Assembly (NCBI RefSeq): GCF_013408525.1
Contig: NZ_JACBZM010000001.1
Coordinates: forward strand, 2,914,001 to 2,978,000
Reading direction: 5' to 3'
Length of the DNA stretch: 64,000 nt
Origin: Nocardioides aromaticivorans
GTDB taxonomy: Bacteria > Actinomycetota > Actinomycetes > Propionibacteriales > Nocardioidaceae
Part shown: piece by piece, positions 1-8,636 of the stretch
How positions within the stretch are numbered: the first letter of the stretch is position 1
Layout: each line of letters starts with the position of its first letter
The notes under the pieces: model-generated
What the model saw: the letters and a program-made list of their open reading frames with translations, nothing else
What the model was told of the DNA's origin: nothing
Databases searched by the model: none
Program-made: the position numbers and the translations under genes

Positions 1-31
1 CGGAGCCGAGGACGAGTGCGACGCGGGCCAT
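1..31 (-). CDS. Start of a probable patatin-like phospholipase (truncated by window edge)
   Basis: Only the first ten codons lie in the window; the ATG is the complement of 29-31 and translation reads MARVALVLGS. That start is typical of actinobacterial patatin-like phospholipases, whose N-terminus continues into a glycine-rich oxyanion loop (GGARG). The catalytic Ser-Asp dyad lies outside the window, so the call rests on ten residues. A Rossmann-type reductase would also fit a VALVLGS start. Confidence 0.3.
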   Translation of the reverse strand, partial: MARVALVLGS

Positions 32-96
32 GGCTCCATTGTCCGGGGTCGGTGGTCCGCGCCCCAGCCCCCACGGGCGTGACGGTGGACATAATG

Positions 97-163
97 CTCG
101 TCGTACCGGACCCATTGGCTGTGAATCTGGGGGATTTGCAGCCAATGGGTCCGGTACGACGAG
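97..163. repeat. Long perfect inverted repeat (25-bp arms)
   Basis: Arms 97-121 and 139-163 are exact reverse complements around a 17-nt loop. The repeat lies between the outward-facing starts of the patatin-like gene and the TetR gene, so it is not a simple end-of-gene terminator. There is no T-run. It may be a cruciform-forming or processing site, or a palindromic intergenic element. Confidence 0.85.
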
Positions 164-226
164 GTCGTGGTTGAGCTGAGCCGACCCACCAGACCAATGC
201 GCGGACCCTCGGACGAATAAGCAGTT

Positions 227-246
227 GTGAGTGAGTGCTCACTCAC
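227..246. promoter_or_regulatory. Probable TetR operator
   Basis: GTGAGTGAG-TG-CTCACTCAC is a perfect 9-bp inverted repeat with a 2-bp centre, a usual size for a TetR-dimer site. It ends 15 bp before the chosen TetR start codon. It probably mediates autorepression and, through the overlapping operon, control of the two ABC exporter genes. Confidence 0.7.
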
Positions 247-260
247 TTACAGTGGCAGGC

Positions 261-869
261 ATGCCACCTCGTGCCGCGCCGCTCTCCCCGGAGGACCGCC
301 GGGAGGCGCTGATCCGCGCCACCCGGCCACTGCTGTACGAGCACGGCACGCGGGTGACGACCAAGCTGATCGCCGAGGCGGCCGGGGTGGCCGAGGGCAC
401 GATCTTCCGGGTCTTCGACTCCAAGGACGACCTGGTCGACGCGACGATCGCCCGCTGCTTCGAGCCCGGTGACGTGCTGACCCGGCTCGACGAGATCGAC
501 CTCTCGCTGCCCCTTCGCGACCGGATGCTCGCGATGACCTCGATCCTCCAGCAGCGCTTCCTCGCCATCTTCGAGCTGATGCGGGCGATCGGGGCGGTCG
601 GCCCGCCGCGGCACCTGCACGACCGGCCCGAGATCGCCGACGGCCTCGAGGAGGTACGACGCCGGCTGCTCGCGCTGATCGAGCCGGACGCCGACCGCCT
701 CACCATGCCGCCCGCCCAGGTGCTGCACGTGTGGCGCCTGCTGACCTTCGCCGGCTCCCACCGGGAGATCGCCGACAACGACCTGCTCACCCCCGCCCAG
801 ATCGTCGACACCGTCCTGCACGGTGTCGAGAAGACGGTCGAGAAGGGCACCGAGAGGAGCGCCCCCTGA
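261..869 (+). CDS. TetR/AcrR-family transcriptional regulator
   Basis: A 202-residue protein with an N-terminal helix-turn-helix (about residues 30-55, TTKLIAEAAGVAEGTIFRVF) and a helical ligand-binding C-terminal half. In-frame GTG codons at 227 and 231 lie inside the palindromic operator, so the ATG at 261 (MPPRAAP) is preferred. Its TGA overlaps the ATG of the first ABC exporter gene, so the three genes form one operon. Inference: a ligand-responsive local repressor of the exporter. The ligand is unknown. Confidence 0.85.
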   Translation: MPPRAAPLSPEDRREALIRATRPLLYEHGTRVTTKLIAEAAGVAEGTIFRVFDSKDDLVDATIARCFEPGDVLTRLDEIDLSLPLRDRMLAMTSILQQRFLAIFELMRAIGAVGPPRHLHDRPEIADGLEEVRRRLLALIEPDADRLTMPPAQVLHVWRLLTFAGSHREIADNDLLTPAQIVDTVLHGVEKTVEKGTERSAP

Positions 870-2608
870 TGCTCGTCCGACTCCTGCGCACCCACCTCGC
901 GCCGTACCGCGGCTGGCTCACAGCCATCGTCGTCCTGCAGTTCACCTCGACGGTCGCGATGCTCTACCTGCCCCACCTCAACGCCGACATCATCGACAAG
1001 GGCATCGCCCGCGGCGACAACGGCTACGTGCTGAGGATCGGCGCGATCATGCTCGCCATCTCGCTGGTCCAGGCGGCCTGCTCGATGACGTCCGCATGGT
1101 TCGGCGGCCAGGCCGCGATGGCCTTCGGCCGCGACGTCCGCAAGCGGATCTTCGGGCGGATCGGCAGCTTCTCCGCCCGCGAGGTCTCGACCTTCGGCGC
1201 CCCGTCGCTGATCACCCGCGCCACCAACGACGTCCAGCAGGTGCAGATGCTGGCGATGATGACCTGCCTGATGGCCGTGACCATCCCGATCATGATGGTC
1301 GGCGGCGTGATCATGGCGATGCGCGAGGACTTCGGCCTCTCCTGGCTGGTGGTCTCCGTCGTACCCGTCCTCTTCCTGTGCATCGGCCTCGTCGTCTCGC
1401 AGATGGTGCCGGCGTTCCGCTCGGTCCAGGAGCGCCTCGACGACGTCAACCGGATCCTGCGCGAGCAGATCACCGGCATCCGCGTGGTCCGCGCGTTCGT
1501 GCGCGAGCCCTACGAGACCAAGCGCTTCGACGACGCCAACGGCGACCTGACCGCGGTCTCGCTGCGCGCGGGCCGCTGGATGGCGCTGATGTTCCCGCTG
1601 GTCATGGGCGTGTCCAACGTCGCGAGCGTGGGCGTGATCTGGTTCGGCGGCCACCGCGTCGACAGCGGGCAGATGGAGGTGGGTGCGCTGACGGCGTTCC
1701 TGTCCTACCTGATGCAGATCCTGATGTCGGTGATGATGGGCACCTTCATGCTGATGATGGTGCCGCGTGCCGCGGTCAGCGCCGACCGGATCAGCGAGGT
1801 GCTCGCGACCGACACCAGCGTCGTACGACCGAGGGAACCGGTCACCGAGGTCCACGTCGCCGGCCACCTCGACCTCGAGGGCGTCGGCCTGACCTACCCC
1901 GGCGCCGAGGCTCCGGTGCTGTCGGGCGTCAGCTTCTCGGCCCGCCCGGGACAGACGGTCGCGCTGATCGGGTCGACCGGCGCCGGCAAGACCACCCTGG
2001 TCAACCTGGTGCCGCGGCTCCTCGACGCGACCGAGGGCGTGGTCCGGGTCGACGACGTCGACGTCCGCGAGCTCGACCCCGAGCTGCTGTGGTCGAGGAT
2101 CGGGCTCGTCCCCCAGCGGGCCTTCCTCTTCTCCGGCACCATCGCGTCCAACCTGCGCTACGGCCGGCCGGACGCCACGGACGAGGAGCTGTGGGAGGCG
2201 CTGGAGATCGCCCAGGCCGCGGACTTCGTGCGCGAGATGCCCGAGGGCCTCGACACCGCCGTCGCGCAGGGAGGTACGACGGTCTCCGGCGGCCAGCGGC
2301 AGCGCCTCGCCATCGCCCGCGCACTGGTACGACGCCCGGAGATCTACCTCTTCGACGACGCCTTCTCGGCGCTGGACGTCGCCACCGACGCCCGGCTGCG
2401 CGCGGCCCTGGAGCCGGTCACCCGCGACGCCACCGTCCTCATCGTCGGCCAGCGCATCGCGACCATCCGCGACGCCGACCTGATCCTCGTCCTCGAGGAC
2501 GGGCGGGTCGTCGGGCGTGGCACGCACGAGGAGCTGATGCGGGACAACGAGACCTACCAGGAGATCGCCGCCTCGCAAGGCATCAAGGGAGAGGAGGTCA
2601 TGGCATGA
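869..2608 (+). CDS. ABC exporter subunit with degenerate ATPase site
   Basis: A 579-residue half-transporter: six-helix membrane domain (about 1-310) followed by a nucleotide-binding domain. Walker A is GSTGAGKT at about 368-375 and the signature is SGGQRQ. The residue after the Walker B Asp is Asp497 rather than Glu, and the H-loop histidine is Gln528. This Asp/Gln pair is the hallmark of the non-catalytic subunit of heterodimeric exporters such as TM287/288, LmrCD and BmrCD. The partner is encoded immediately downstream with a 4-bp overlap. Likely role: export of drugs, lipids or peptides, controlled by the upstream TetR. Confidence 0.92.
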   Translation: MLVRLLRTHLAPYRGWLTAIVVLQFTSTVAMLYLPHLNADIIDKGIARGDNGYVLRIGAIMLAISLVQAACSMTSAWFGGQAAMAFGRDVRKRIFGRIGSFSAREVSTFGAPSLITRATNDVQQVQMLAMMTCLMAVTIPIMMVGGVIMAMREDFGLSWLVVSVVPVLFLCIGLVVSQMVPAFRSVQERLDDVNRILREQITGIRVVRAFVREPYETKRFDDANGDLTAVSLRAGRWMALMFPLVMGVSNVASVGVIWFGGHRVDSGQMEVGALTAFLSYLMQILMSVMMGTFMLMMVPRAAVSADRISEVLATDTSVVRPREPVTEVHVAGHLDLEGVGLTYPGAEAPVLSGVSFSARPGQTVALIGSTGAGKTTLVNLVPRLLDATEGVVRVDDVDVRELDPELLWSRIGLVPQRAFLFSGTIASNLRYGRPDATDEELWEALEIAQAADFVREMPEGLDTAVAQGGTTVSGGQRQRLAIARALVRRPEIYLFDDAFSALDVATDARLRAALEPVTRDATVLIVGQRIATIRDADLILVLEDGRVVGRGTHEELMRDNETYQEIAASQGIKGEEVMA

Positions 2609-4581
2609 GCGGGACGAAGCCCCAGAGCACGATGAAGACGACCGAGCGGATCGTCCAGCAGGGCGGTCCCGGCCGGGGCCCGGCCGGCGGCATGGTCGGC
2701 CAGAAGGCCGACGACTTCCGCAGCTCCGGGCGCCGCCTGCTCGGGCTGCTCCGTCCGGCGCGCGGCCGCGCCGTCGCCGTACTCCTCCTCGGCATCGGCT
2801 CGGTCGCCTCCGTCGCCGTCGGCCCATGGCTGATGGGCAAGGCGACCGACGCCGTGTTCAACGGCTACATCGGCGGCCGGATCGACGCCGGCACCACCAA
2901 GGCGGAGGTCGTTGCCGACGCCGAGGCGAAGGGCGACCAGGGCCTTGCCGACTTCCTGCGCGGCCTCGACTTCGTGCCCGGACAGGGCGTCGACTTCGAC
3001 AAGGTCGGCCACATCCTGCTGATCACGCTGGCGATCTACGTCGGCGGGCAGGTGCTCGGCTGGCTGCAGGGCTTCCTCGTCAACGACATCGTGCAGGCGA
3101 CCGTGCGGCGGATGCGCACCGACGTCGAGGAGAAGGTCCACCGGCTGCCGCTGTCGTACTTCGACCGCCAGCCGCGCGGTGAGCTGCTCAGCCGGGTCAC
3201 CAACGACATCGACAACGTCGCGCAGAACCTCCAGCAGACGATGAGCCAGCTGCTCACCTCGATCCTGATGGTCGTCGGCGTGCTCGGGATGATGTTCTGG
3301 GTCTCGCCCTTGCTCGCCCTGATCGCGCTGGTGTCGGTGCCGATCGCGATGTTCACGACCGGACGCGTCATGAAGCGCTCGCAGGGCCAGTTCATCGCGC
3401 AATGGCGCGAGACCGGCCGGCTCAACGCCCAGGTCGAGGAGTCGATCTCCGGGCACGCGCTGGTGACCGTCTTCGGCCAGCGCGCGCAGGTCGAGGCGGA
3501 GTTCGAGGACGCCAACGAGAAGCTCTACCAGTCGTCGTACCGGGCGCAGTTCATCAGCGGCCTCGTGATGCCGATGATGATGCTGATCGGCAACCTCAAC
3601 TACGTCGTGATCGCCGTCGTCGGCGGGCTGCGGGTCGCGTCCGGCTCGCTCAGCCTCGGTGAGGTGCAGGCGTTCATCCAGTACACGCGGATGTTCACCC
3701 AGCCGATCACCCAGATCGCGTCGATGGCCAACCTCCTGCAGTCCGGCGTCGCGTCGGCCGAGCGGGTCTTCGAGCTGCTCGACGCCGAGGAGGAGGTCGA
3801 CCCGTCCTCGCTCTCGACCGAGCCGGTCCGCGCGGCCGACACGAGGGGCGAGGTGGCGTTCGAGCACGTGTCCTTCTCGTACGACGCCGACGAGCCGCTC
3901 ATCGAGGACCTCTCGCTCGTGGCGCACCCCGGCCAGATGGTCGCGATCGTCGGCCCGACCGGCGCGGGGAAGACCACGCTGGTCAACCTGATCATGCGCT
4001 TCTACGAGCTCGACGGCGGCCGGATCACCCTCGACGGCGTCGACGTGAAGGGCCTGTCCCGCGCCGAGCTGCGCTCGCGGATCGGCATGGTCCTCCAGGA
4101 CACCTGGCTCTTCGAGGGCACCATCCGCGACAACATCGCCTACGGGCGACCCGGCGCGAGCGAGGAGGAGATCCGCGAGGCCGCCCGGGCGACGTACGTC
4201 GACCGCTTCGTGCACTCGCTGCCCGATGGCTACGACACCCGCGTCGACGACGAGGGCTCGAACCTCTCGGCCGGCGAGCGGCAGCTGATCACCATCGCGC
4301 GGGCGTTCCTCGCCCAGCCGGCGCTGCTGATCCTGGACGAGGCGACCTCGTCCGTCGACACCCGCACGGAGCTGCTGCTGCAGCAGGCGATGGCGGCGCT
4401 GCGCACCGACCGGACGTCGTTCGTCATCGCCCACCGGCTCTCCACGATCCGCGACGCGGACCTGATCCTCGTCATGGAGCACGGCCGGATCGTCGAGCAG
4501 GGCTCGCACGCCGAGCTGCTGGAGCGGGACGGCGCGTTCGCCCGGCTCCACGCGGCGCAGTTCGCGGCGGCCTCGGCCTGA
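2605..4581 (+). CDS. ABC exporter subunit with canonical ATPase site
   Basis: A 658-residue partner half-transporter. It has a 40-residue Gly/Gln-rich N-terminal tail, a membrane domain and an NBD with GPTGAGKT Walker A, LDEATSSVD (catalytic Glu579) and a canonical H-loop (AHRLST, His610). Its signature is LSAGERQ instead of LSGGQ. In the heterodimer this altered signature would face the degenerate Walker motifs of the first subunit, leaving one active site. An unusual Asp/Gly-rich segment of about 60 residues (about 75-135) sits between the first two membrane helices and may be an extracytoplasmic loop. Confidence 0.92.
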   Translation: MSGTKPQSTMKTTERIVQQGGPGRGPAGGMVGQKADDFRSSGRRLLGLLRPARGRAVAVLLLGIGSVASVAVGPWLMGKATDAVFNGYIGGRIDAGTTKAEVVADAEAKGDQGLADFLRGLDFVPGQGVDFDKVGHILLITLAIYVGGQVLGWLQGFLVNDIVQATVRRMRTDVEEKVHRLPLSYFDRQPRGELLSRVTNDIDNVAQNLQQTMSQLLTSILMVVGVLGMMFWVSPLLALIALVSVPIAMFTTGRVMKRSQGQFIAQWRETGRLNAQVEESISGHALVTVFGQRAQVEAEFEDANEKLYQSSYRAQFISGLVMPMMMLIGNLNYVVIAVVGGLRVASGSLSLGEVQAFIQYTRMFTQPITQIASMANLLQSGVASAERVFELLDAEEEVDPSSLSTEPVRAADTRGEVAFEHVSFSYDADEPLIEDLSLVAHPGQMVAIVGPTGAGKTTLVNLIMRFYELDGGRITLDGVDVKGLSRAELRSRIGMVLQDTWLFEGTIRDNIAYGRPGASEEEIREAARATYVDRFVHSLPDGYDTRVDDEGSNLSAGERQLITIARAFLAQPALLILDEATSSVDTRTELLLQQAMAALRTDRTSFVIAHRLSTIRDADLILVMEHGRIVEQGSHAELLERDGAFARLHAAQFAAASA

Positions 4582-4583
4582 GG

Positions 4584-4658
4584 GGTTGGCCACGCACCTA
4601 CCGAATTCGCTGCTCCCGTGAGGGATTCACGACAATTCTGGTAGGTGCGTCGCCAACC
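4584..4658. terminator. Hairpin between convergent genes
   Basis: Near-perfect arms of about 24 bp (from GGTTGGC at 4584 to GAATT at 4607, matched by 4634-4658) with one internal mismatch and one bulge. It sits 3 bp after the ABC operon stop and 13 bp before the stop of the opposing lipoprotein gene. A bidirectional terminator is the simplest reading. There is no poly-T tract. Confidence 0.7.
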
Positions 4659-4671
4659 GGGGAGGCGCCGA

Positions 4672-5331
4672 TCAGCAGTCGTACTGGAAGTTCGGCTTCT
4701 GCCCGCCGCTGACGCCGATCACGGCGACCTCGGTGTCATCGGTGACCTCGTCGACCGGGGCGTCGAGGAGGAAGGCGATGTAGACGTCGCCGTCCTCCTC
4801 GCCCGGCGGGTAGACCGACGCCTGGTCGAAGCCGTCCTCGACCGGCTCGGTCAGGTCCGGCCAGGCGGCCTTGAGCTCGCCGTAGGTGGAGCCGACCTCG
4901 ATGTCGCCGTGCTTGGTGTGCGGTCCCGGGGTGCCCACCGTCAGCTGGGTGATCGTGGCGTCCTCGTCGGTGAGGACGCCGAAGCCCTTCGGCTCACCCG
5001 CCCAGTGGATCAGCTCGCCCTCGCAGACGAGTGCGCCGTCCTCGAAGAGGCCGGTGCCCTCCCACTCGGCACGGGTCATCCCGACCCGTGCCGCACCGAT
5101 CGCGCCGGGCTCGATCACCACGTCGCCCGCGTCGGCGTCGGCGTCGTCGCCGAGGTCGGCGTCCGTGGTCGGCGCCGGGGCGTCGCTCGACGTGTCGGTC
5201 GTCGCCGTGTCGCTGGTCGGCGTACCCGACGGTGTGCTGTCGGACGCCTTGTCGTCGTCGTTGCAGGCGCTCAGTGACGCGGCGCCGAGGGCGAGGAGCA
5301 GGGCGAGGGCGGCAGGGGTACGACGGAACAT
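4672..5331 (-). CDS. Secreted lipoprotein of unknown function
   Basis: A 219-residue protein with a lipoprotein signal: Arg-rich start, hydrophobic core, lipobox LSAC with the acylated Cys at about residue 23. A Ser/Thr/Asp-rich linker (about 24-65) follows. The globular C-terminal part contains GAARVGMTRAEW, which resembles secreted proteins with a repeated GMT(R/K)xEV-type motif. It ends in a conserved-looking Tyr-Asp-Cys. It is monocistronic and convergent with the ABC exporter. No catalytic motif was recognised. Confidence 0.8.
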   Translation of the reverse strand: MFRRTPAALALLLALGAASLSACNDDDKASDSTPSGTPTSDTATTDTSSDAPAPTTDADLGDDADADAGDVVIEPGAIGAARVGMTRAEWEGTGLFEDGALVCEGELIHWAGEPKGFGVLTDEDATITQLTVGTPGPHTKHGDIEVGSTYGELKAAWPDLTEPVEDGFDQASVYPPGEEDGDVYIAFLLDAPVDEVTDDTEVAVIGVSGGQKPNFQYDC

Positions 5332-5447
5332 GAGCTCTCCCGAGTCAGGGGCCCGCCGCGGTGGCGAGCGTCTGCCGGGTGTGATGCGTCGACCCGCCGA
5401 TTGGTTGTCAGCGGCTGGTGGTCGTCGGGTGGTGGTCGTCGGCTGGT

Positions 5448-5776
5448 GACGTCATACGAACCGGTCGCCGGGGCGCTCGCTTCGTATGACGTAAACCCGG
5501 CGGGTGGGGGCGGTGGGGGGTCGGCCCCCAACGGCGCGGGGACGTCATGCGAACCGGTCGCCGGGGCGCTCGCTTCGTATGACGTAAACCCGGCGGGTGG
5601 GAGGGGTGGGGGGTCGGCCCCCAACGGCGCGGGGACGTCATACGAACCGGTCGCCCGGACGCTCGCTTCGTATGACGCATACCCGTCGGGTGGGAGGGGT
5701 GGGGGGTCGGCCCCCAACGGCGCGGGGACGTCATACGAACCGGTCGCCCGGACGCTCGCTTCGTATGACGCAAACC
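5448..5776. repeat. 93-bp tandem repeat, about 3.5 copies, each with a hairpin
   Basis: Unit starts at 5448, 5541, 5634 and 5727 are exactly 93 bp apart. Each unit contains GTCATACGAA (GTCATGCGAA in copy 2), a 20-nt loop and TTCGTATGAC, giving 40-nt hairpins at 5451-5490, 5544-5583, 5637-5676 and 5730-5769. A G-rich stretch and GGTCGGCCCCCAACGGCGC follow each. 93 is a multiple of three, so the array stays open in several frames and mimics a repeat protein. A related pair of hairpins lies at 59582-59694. Confidence 0.95.
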
Positions 5777-5854
5777 GCAGCCGCAGCGGAGGACGTCCCG
5801 ACCGCCGCCGACCCGCCGCCGCCGACCCCCGCCCGCGGAGCCGCCGATGGGTTG

Positions 5855-6547
5855 TCAGCGCCGCAGGATCCGTCGCGCGAGCACGTTGCCGCCGAGCTGG
5901 ATCAGCATCACCATCGCGACCAGCACGAGGATCGCCGCCCACATCACCACCTGGTCGAACTGGCGGAACCCGAAGCGCTGCGCGAACGAGCCCAGCCCGC
6001 CACCCGCGATGACACCGGCGATCGCCGTCATGTCGACGATCGCGACGAACGCGAAGGTGTAGCCGAGCACGAGCGGGCCGAGCGCCTCGGGCACCAGCAC
6101 GGTCAGCGTGATCCGGGTGCGGCTGGCGCCCATCGCGCGGGCGGCCTCGATGACGCCGGGGCTCACCGTGACGAGGTTCTGCTCCACGATCCGGCTGATG
6201 CCGAAGACCGCCGCGACGGTGATGCCGAAGGTGGCGGCACGGATGCCGATGCCGGTGCCGACGACGTGACGGGCCAGCGGCTGCAGGGCGGCGATGAAGA
6301 TGATGAACGGGATCGGCCGGAAGAAGTTGACGACCACGTTGAGGACGACGAACAGCGGCCGGTTGGCGAACAGGGCGCCGGCCCGGGTCAGGTAGAGGCC
6401 CAGCCCGAGCGCGAGGCCGAGCGCGCCGCCGATGAGCAGCGCGGACGACGCCATGATGATCGTCTCGCCGGCGGCCGACCAGAACTCCGGCTGCAGGTCG
6501 CCGAGCCGGGTGTCGATCGCAAGGCTCTCCAGGGCGGGCGCGCTCAT
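5855..6547 (-). CDS. metI: Methionine-type ABC importer, permease
   Basis: A 230-residue MetI-like permease with five or six predicted helices. The EAA-type coupling loop reads EAARAMGASRTRI. The family-typical segment NFFRPIPFIIFIAA is present. The start ATG overlaps the stop of the ATPase gene and is preceded by a strong GGAGG. It is the last gene of a metQ-metN-metI operon. The substrate could be methionine or a related compound, and no methionine biosynthesis gene is adjacent. Confidence 0.9.
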   Translation of the reverse strand: MSAPALESLAIDTRLGDLQPEFWSAAGETIIMASSALLIGGALGLALGLGLYLTRAGALFANRPLFVVLNVVVNFFRPIPFIIFIAALQPLARHVVGTGIGIRAATFGITVAAVFGISRIVEQNLVTVSPGVIEAARAMGASRTRITLTVLVPEALGPLVLGYTFAFVAIVDMTAIAGVIAGGGLGSFAQRFGFRQFDQVVMWAAILVLVAMVMLIQLGGNVLARRILRR

Positions 6548-7575
6548 CGGGCCACCTCCGTCCAGGGCACGGTCGTGCCGATCTCGGCCAGCGCCGCGTC
6601 GATCGCGGCGTCGTCGCCGGTGAGGGCGAGGGTCAGGTTCCCGAAGCTGCTGCCCTGGATCTCCTCGATGCCGCCGTAGACGAGCTCGAAGGAGACGTCG
6701 TGGCGCAGCAGCGCGGCGAACGCGTCGGACTGGCGTACGGCGGGGTCGCGGAAGGCGAGCCGCACGAAGCGGCCCCGATGGGTCGCGCGCAGCGCGGCGA
6801 GCACCTCGTCCGGCGGCAGGTCGTCGACGACGGTCCCGACGAAGCGGCGGGTCACGGCGTGCTGCGGGTCCGCGAAGACGTCGAGGACGGGCCCGGTCTC
6901 CACGACACGGCCGTTCTCCATCACCGCGACCCGGTGGGCGATGCGGCGTACGGCGTCCATCTCGTGGGTGATCAGCAGGATCGTCGTACCGAGCTCGCGG
7001 TTGACCTTCGCGAGCAGGTCGAGGACGTCGCGCGTGGTCTCCGGGTCGAGGGCGCTGGTGGCCTCGTCGGCGAGCAGCAGGCGCGGGTTGGTCGCGAGCG
7101 CGCGGGCGATGCCGACGCGCTGCTTCTGGCCGCCGGACAGGTCGGCGACGTGGGCGTGGGCCTTGTCGGCGAGGCCGACGAAGTGCAGCAGCTCCGAGAT
7201 CCGCCTCTGCTGCTCGCCCTTCGCGACGCCGGCGACCGTGAGCGGGAACGCGAGGTTGCCCCACACGGTGCGCGACTCCATCAGGTTGAACTGCTGGAAG
7301 ACCATGCCGATGCCCTGGCGGAGCTCGCGCAGGGCGCGCTCGGAGAGCGTGGTGACGTCGACGCCGTCGACGACCACGCTGCCCGAGGTGACCGGCTCGA
7401 GCGCGTTGACGAGCCGGACGAGGGTGGACTTGCCGGCGCCGGAGTAGCCGATGATCGCGAAGATCTCGCCCTGCTCGACGCTGAGGTCGACCCCGTCCAC
7501 CGCACGGTGGACGGGGTCGCCGCGGCGCGCGCCGGGGAACTCCTTGACGACGCGGTGCAGCTCGACCAGTGCCAT
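6544..7575 (-). CDS. metN: Methionine-type ABC importer, ATPase with NIL domain
   Basis: A 343-residue ATPase. Walker A is GYSGAGKS, the Q-loop VFQQFNLMESRTV, the signature LSGGQKQR, Walker B LLADEATSALD and the H-loop ITHEMD. The last 90 or so residues form the ACT-like NIL domain that binds methionine for trans-inhibition in MetN. The FQQFNLM and EMD motifs are characteristic of MetN rather than other polar amino acid ATPases. The gene lies 2 bp after the binding-protein gene and overlaps metI by 4 bp. Confidence 0.93.
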   Translation of the reverse strand: MALVELHRVVKEFPGARRGDPVHRAVDGVDLSVEQGEIFAIIGYSGAGKSTLVRLVNALEPVTSGSVVVDGVDVTTLSERALRELRQGIGMVFQQFNLMESRTVWGNLAFPLTVAGVAKGEQQRRISELLHFVGLADKAHAHVADLSGGQKQRVGIARALATNPRLLLADEATSALDPETTRDVLDLLAKVNRELGTTILLITHEMDAVRRIAHRVAVMENGRVVETGPVLDVFADPQHAVTRRFVGTVVDDLPPDEVLAALRATHRGRFVRLAFRDPAVRQSDAFAALLRHDVSFELVYGGIEEIQGSSFGNLTLALTGDDAAIDAALAEIGTTVPWTEVAR

Positions 7576-7577
7576 GG

Positions 7578-8543
7578 TCACTTCTGGTCGCGGATCTGCG
7601 CCTCGACCTCGCGCAGGCTGGCCTCGAGGTCGGCCTGGCTGATCGTGACGAACTCCGCGGTGCCGCCCGACGCCTCGTCGGCGCCGTCGAGCACGGCCTG
7701 CGTCTGCTGGTAGACCTCGACGAGCTTCTTCAGCACCGGGTTGTCCTTGTCCTCCGCGCGGACGGCGAAGATGTTGACATAGGGCACGGCCTTCGGGTCG
7801 CTCGGGTCGTCGACCGCGATCGCGTCGTCGAACTTCAGCCCGGCGTCCTCGACGAAGTCGTTGTTGACGATCGCCGCGGCGACGTCGGGCAGCGAGGTCG
7901 GCGTCAGGTCGGCCTGCAGGGCCTTGACCTTCACCCGCGACGCGGAGGTGTCGACGTCGGCGACGGTCGAGAAGATCGAGCCGCCGTCCTTGAGCTCGAT
8001 CAGGCCGGCCGACTGCAGCACGAGCAGGCCGCGGGCCTGGTTGGAGTCGTCGTCGGGGACGATCACGGTCTCGCCGTCGGGGATGTCGGCGACGTCGTCG
8101 TACTTCTGCGAGTAGAGGCCGAGCGGGTAGATGGCGGTCGAGCCGAGCGGGACCAGGTCGTCGTCGTTGGCGACGTTGTACTCGGCGAGGTAGACGATGT
8201 GCTGGAACTGGTTGGCGTCCAGCTCGCCCTCCTTGAGGGCGGGGTTCGGCTGTGTGTAGTCGGCGAAGTCGCGGACCTCGAGGTCGATGCCGGCCTCCTT
8301 GGCCGCCTCGGTCAGCGTCTCCCAGTAGGGGTCGCTCGCGCCGACCGCACCGAGCACGAGCTTGACCGGCTTGTCCTTCGAGAGCTCGGCGGGGGCGTCG
8401 TCGCCGGTCGCACGCGGGGCGTCGTCGCCGCGGGTCGCGAGGAACGCGACGGCGCCGATGATCGCGAGCACGACGACCACGACTGCGGCCAGCAGCGGCA
8501 GCCGGGACTTGGGGGCCTCGATGAGGGGGATCTCGTCCGACAT
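7578..8543 (-). CDS. metQ: MetQ-family substrate-binding protein with membrane anchor
   Basis: A 321-residue NlpA/MetQ-family protein. The body begins KLVLGAVGASDPYWETL and carries family motifs such as the tyrosine in DFADYTQPN and the QFQHIVYLAEYN segment (normally DANxFQH). Odd feature: no lipobox cysteine. Residues about 17-42 instead form a single hydrophobic helix ending in Ala-Thr-Arg-Gly, so the protein seems held by an N-terminal transmembrane anchor. ATG at 8543 is chosen because an in-frame upstream start adds only a charged, unlikely extension. Confidence 0.88.
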   Translation of the reverse strand: MSDEIPLIEAPKSRLPLLAAVVVVVLAIIGAVAFLATRGDDAPRATGDDAPAELSKDKPVKLVLGAVGASDPYWETLTEAAKEAGIDLEVRDFADYTQPNPALKEGELDANQFQHIVYLAEYNVANDDDLVPLGSTAIYPLGLYSQKYDDVADIPDGETVIVPDDDSNQARGLLVLQSAGLIELKDGGSIFSTVADVDTSASRVKVKALQADLTPTSLPDVAAAIVNNDFVEDAGLKFDDAIAVDDPSDPKAVPYVNIFAVRAEDKDNPVLKKLVEVYQQTQAVLDGADEASGGTAEFVTISQADLEASLREVEAQIRDQK

Positions 8544-8624
8544 CGTCTTCCTGTTCGTCGGGGCGCGCTGGTGGGCGCACCAAGGGGAGCGGCGGGGTGT
8601 GCCGCGGACTGCCGTCACCTTAAA

Positions 8625-8636
8625 GACATGTATGTC
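8625..8636. promoter_or_regulatory. Small palindrome upstream of metQ
   Basis: GACAT-GT-ATGTC sits 82 bp upstream of the metQ start in a locally AT-rich stretch, so it may mark the promoter or operator of the metQNI operon. I looked for SAM-I and SAM-IV riboswitch signatures between it and the start codon and found none. Confidence 0.3.

Noticed and set aside
239..2827. Very long open frame on the minus strand over the TetR/ABC region
   Set aside because: It is antisense to clearly recognisable ABC exporter motifs, is Arg/His/Asp-rich low-complexity, and has no family resemblance. This is typical GC-rich shadow coding.
5448..5776. Possible CRISPR array
   Set aside because: The whole 93-bp unit is repeated, including what would be the spacers, and no cas genes are present.
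5408..5942. Open frames with repeating SYEASVRATGSYDVPAPLG-like peptides over the tandem array
   Set aside because: The 93-bp period is a multiple of three, so frames stay open on both strands. There is no ribosome site or start signal, and the hairpin structure explains the sequence better.
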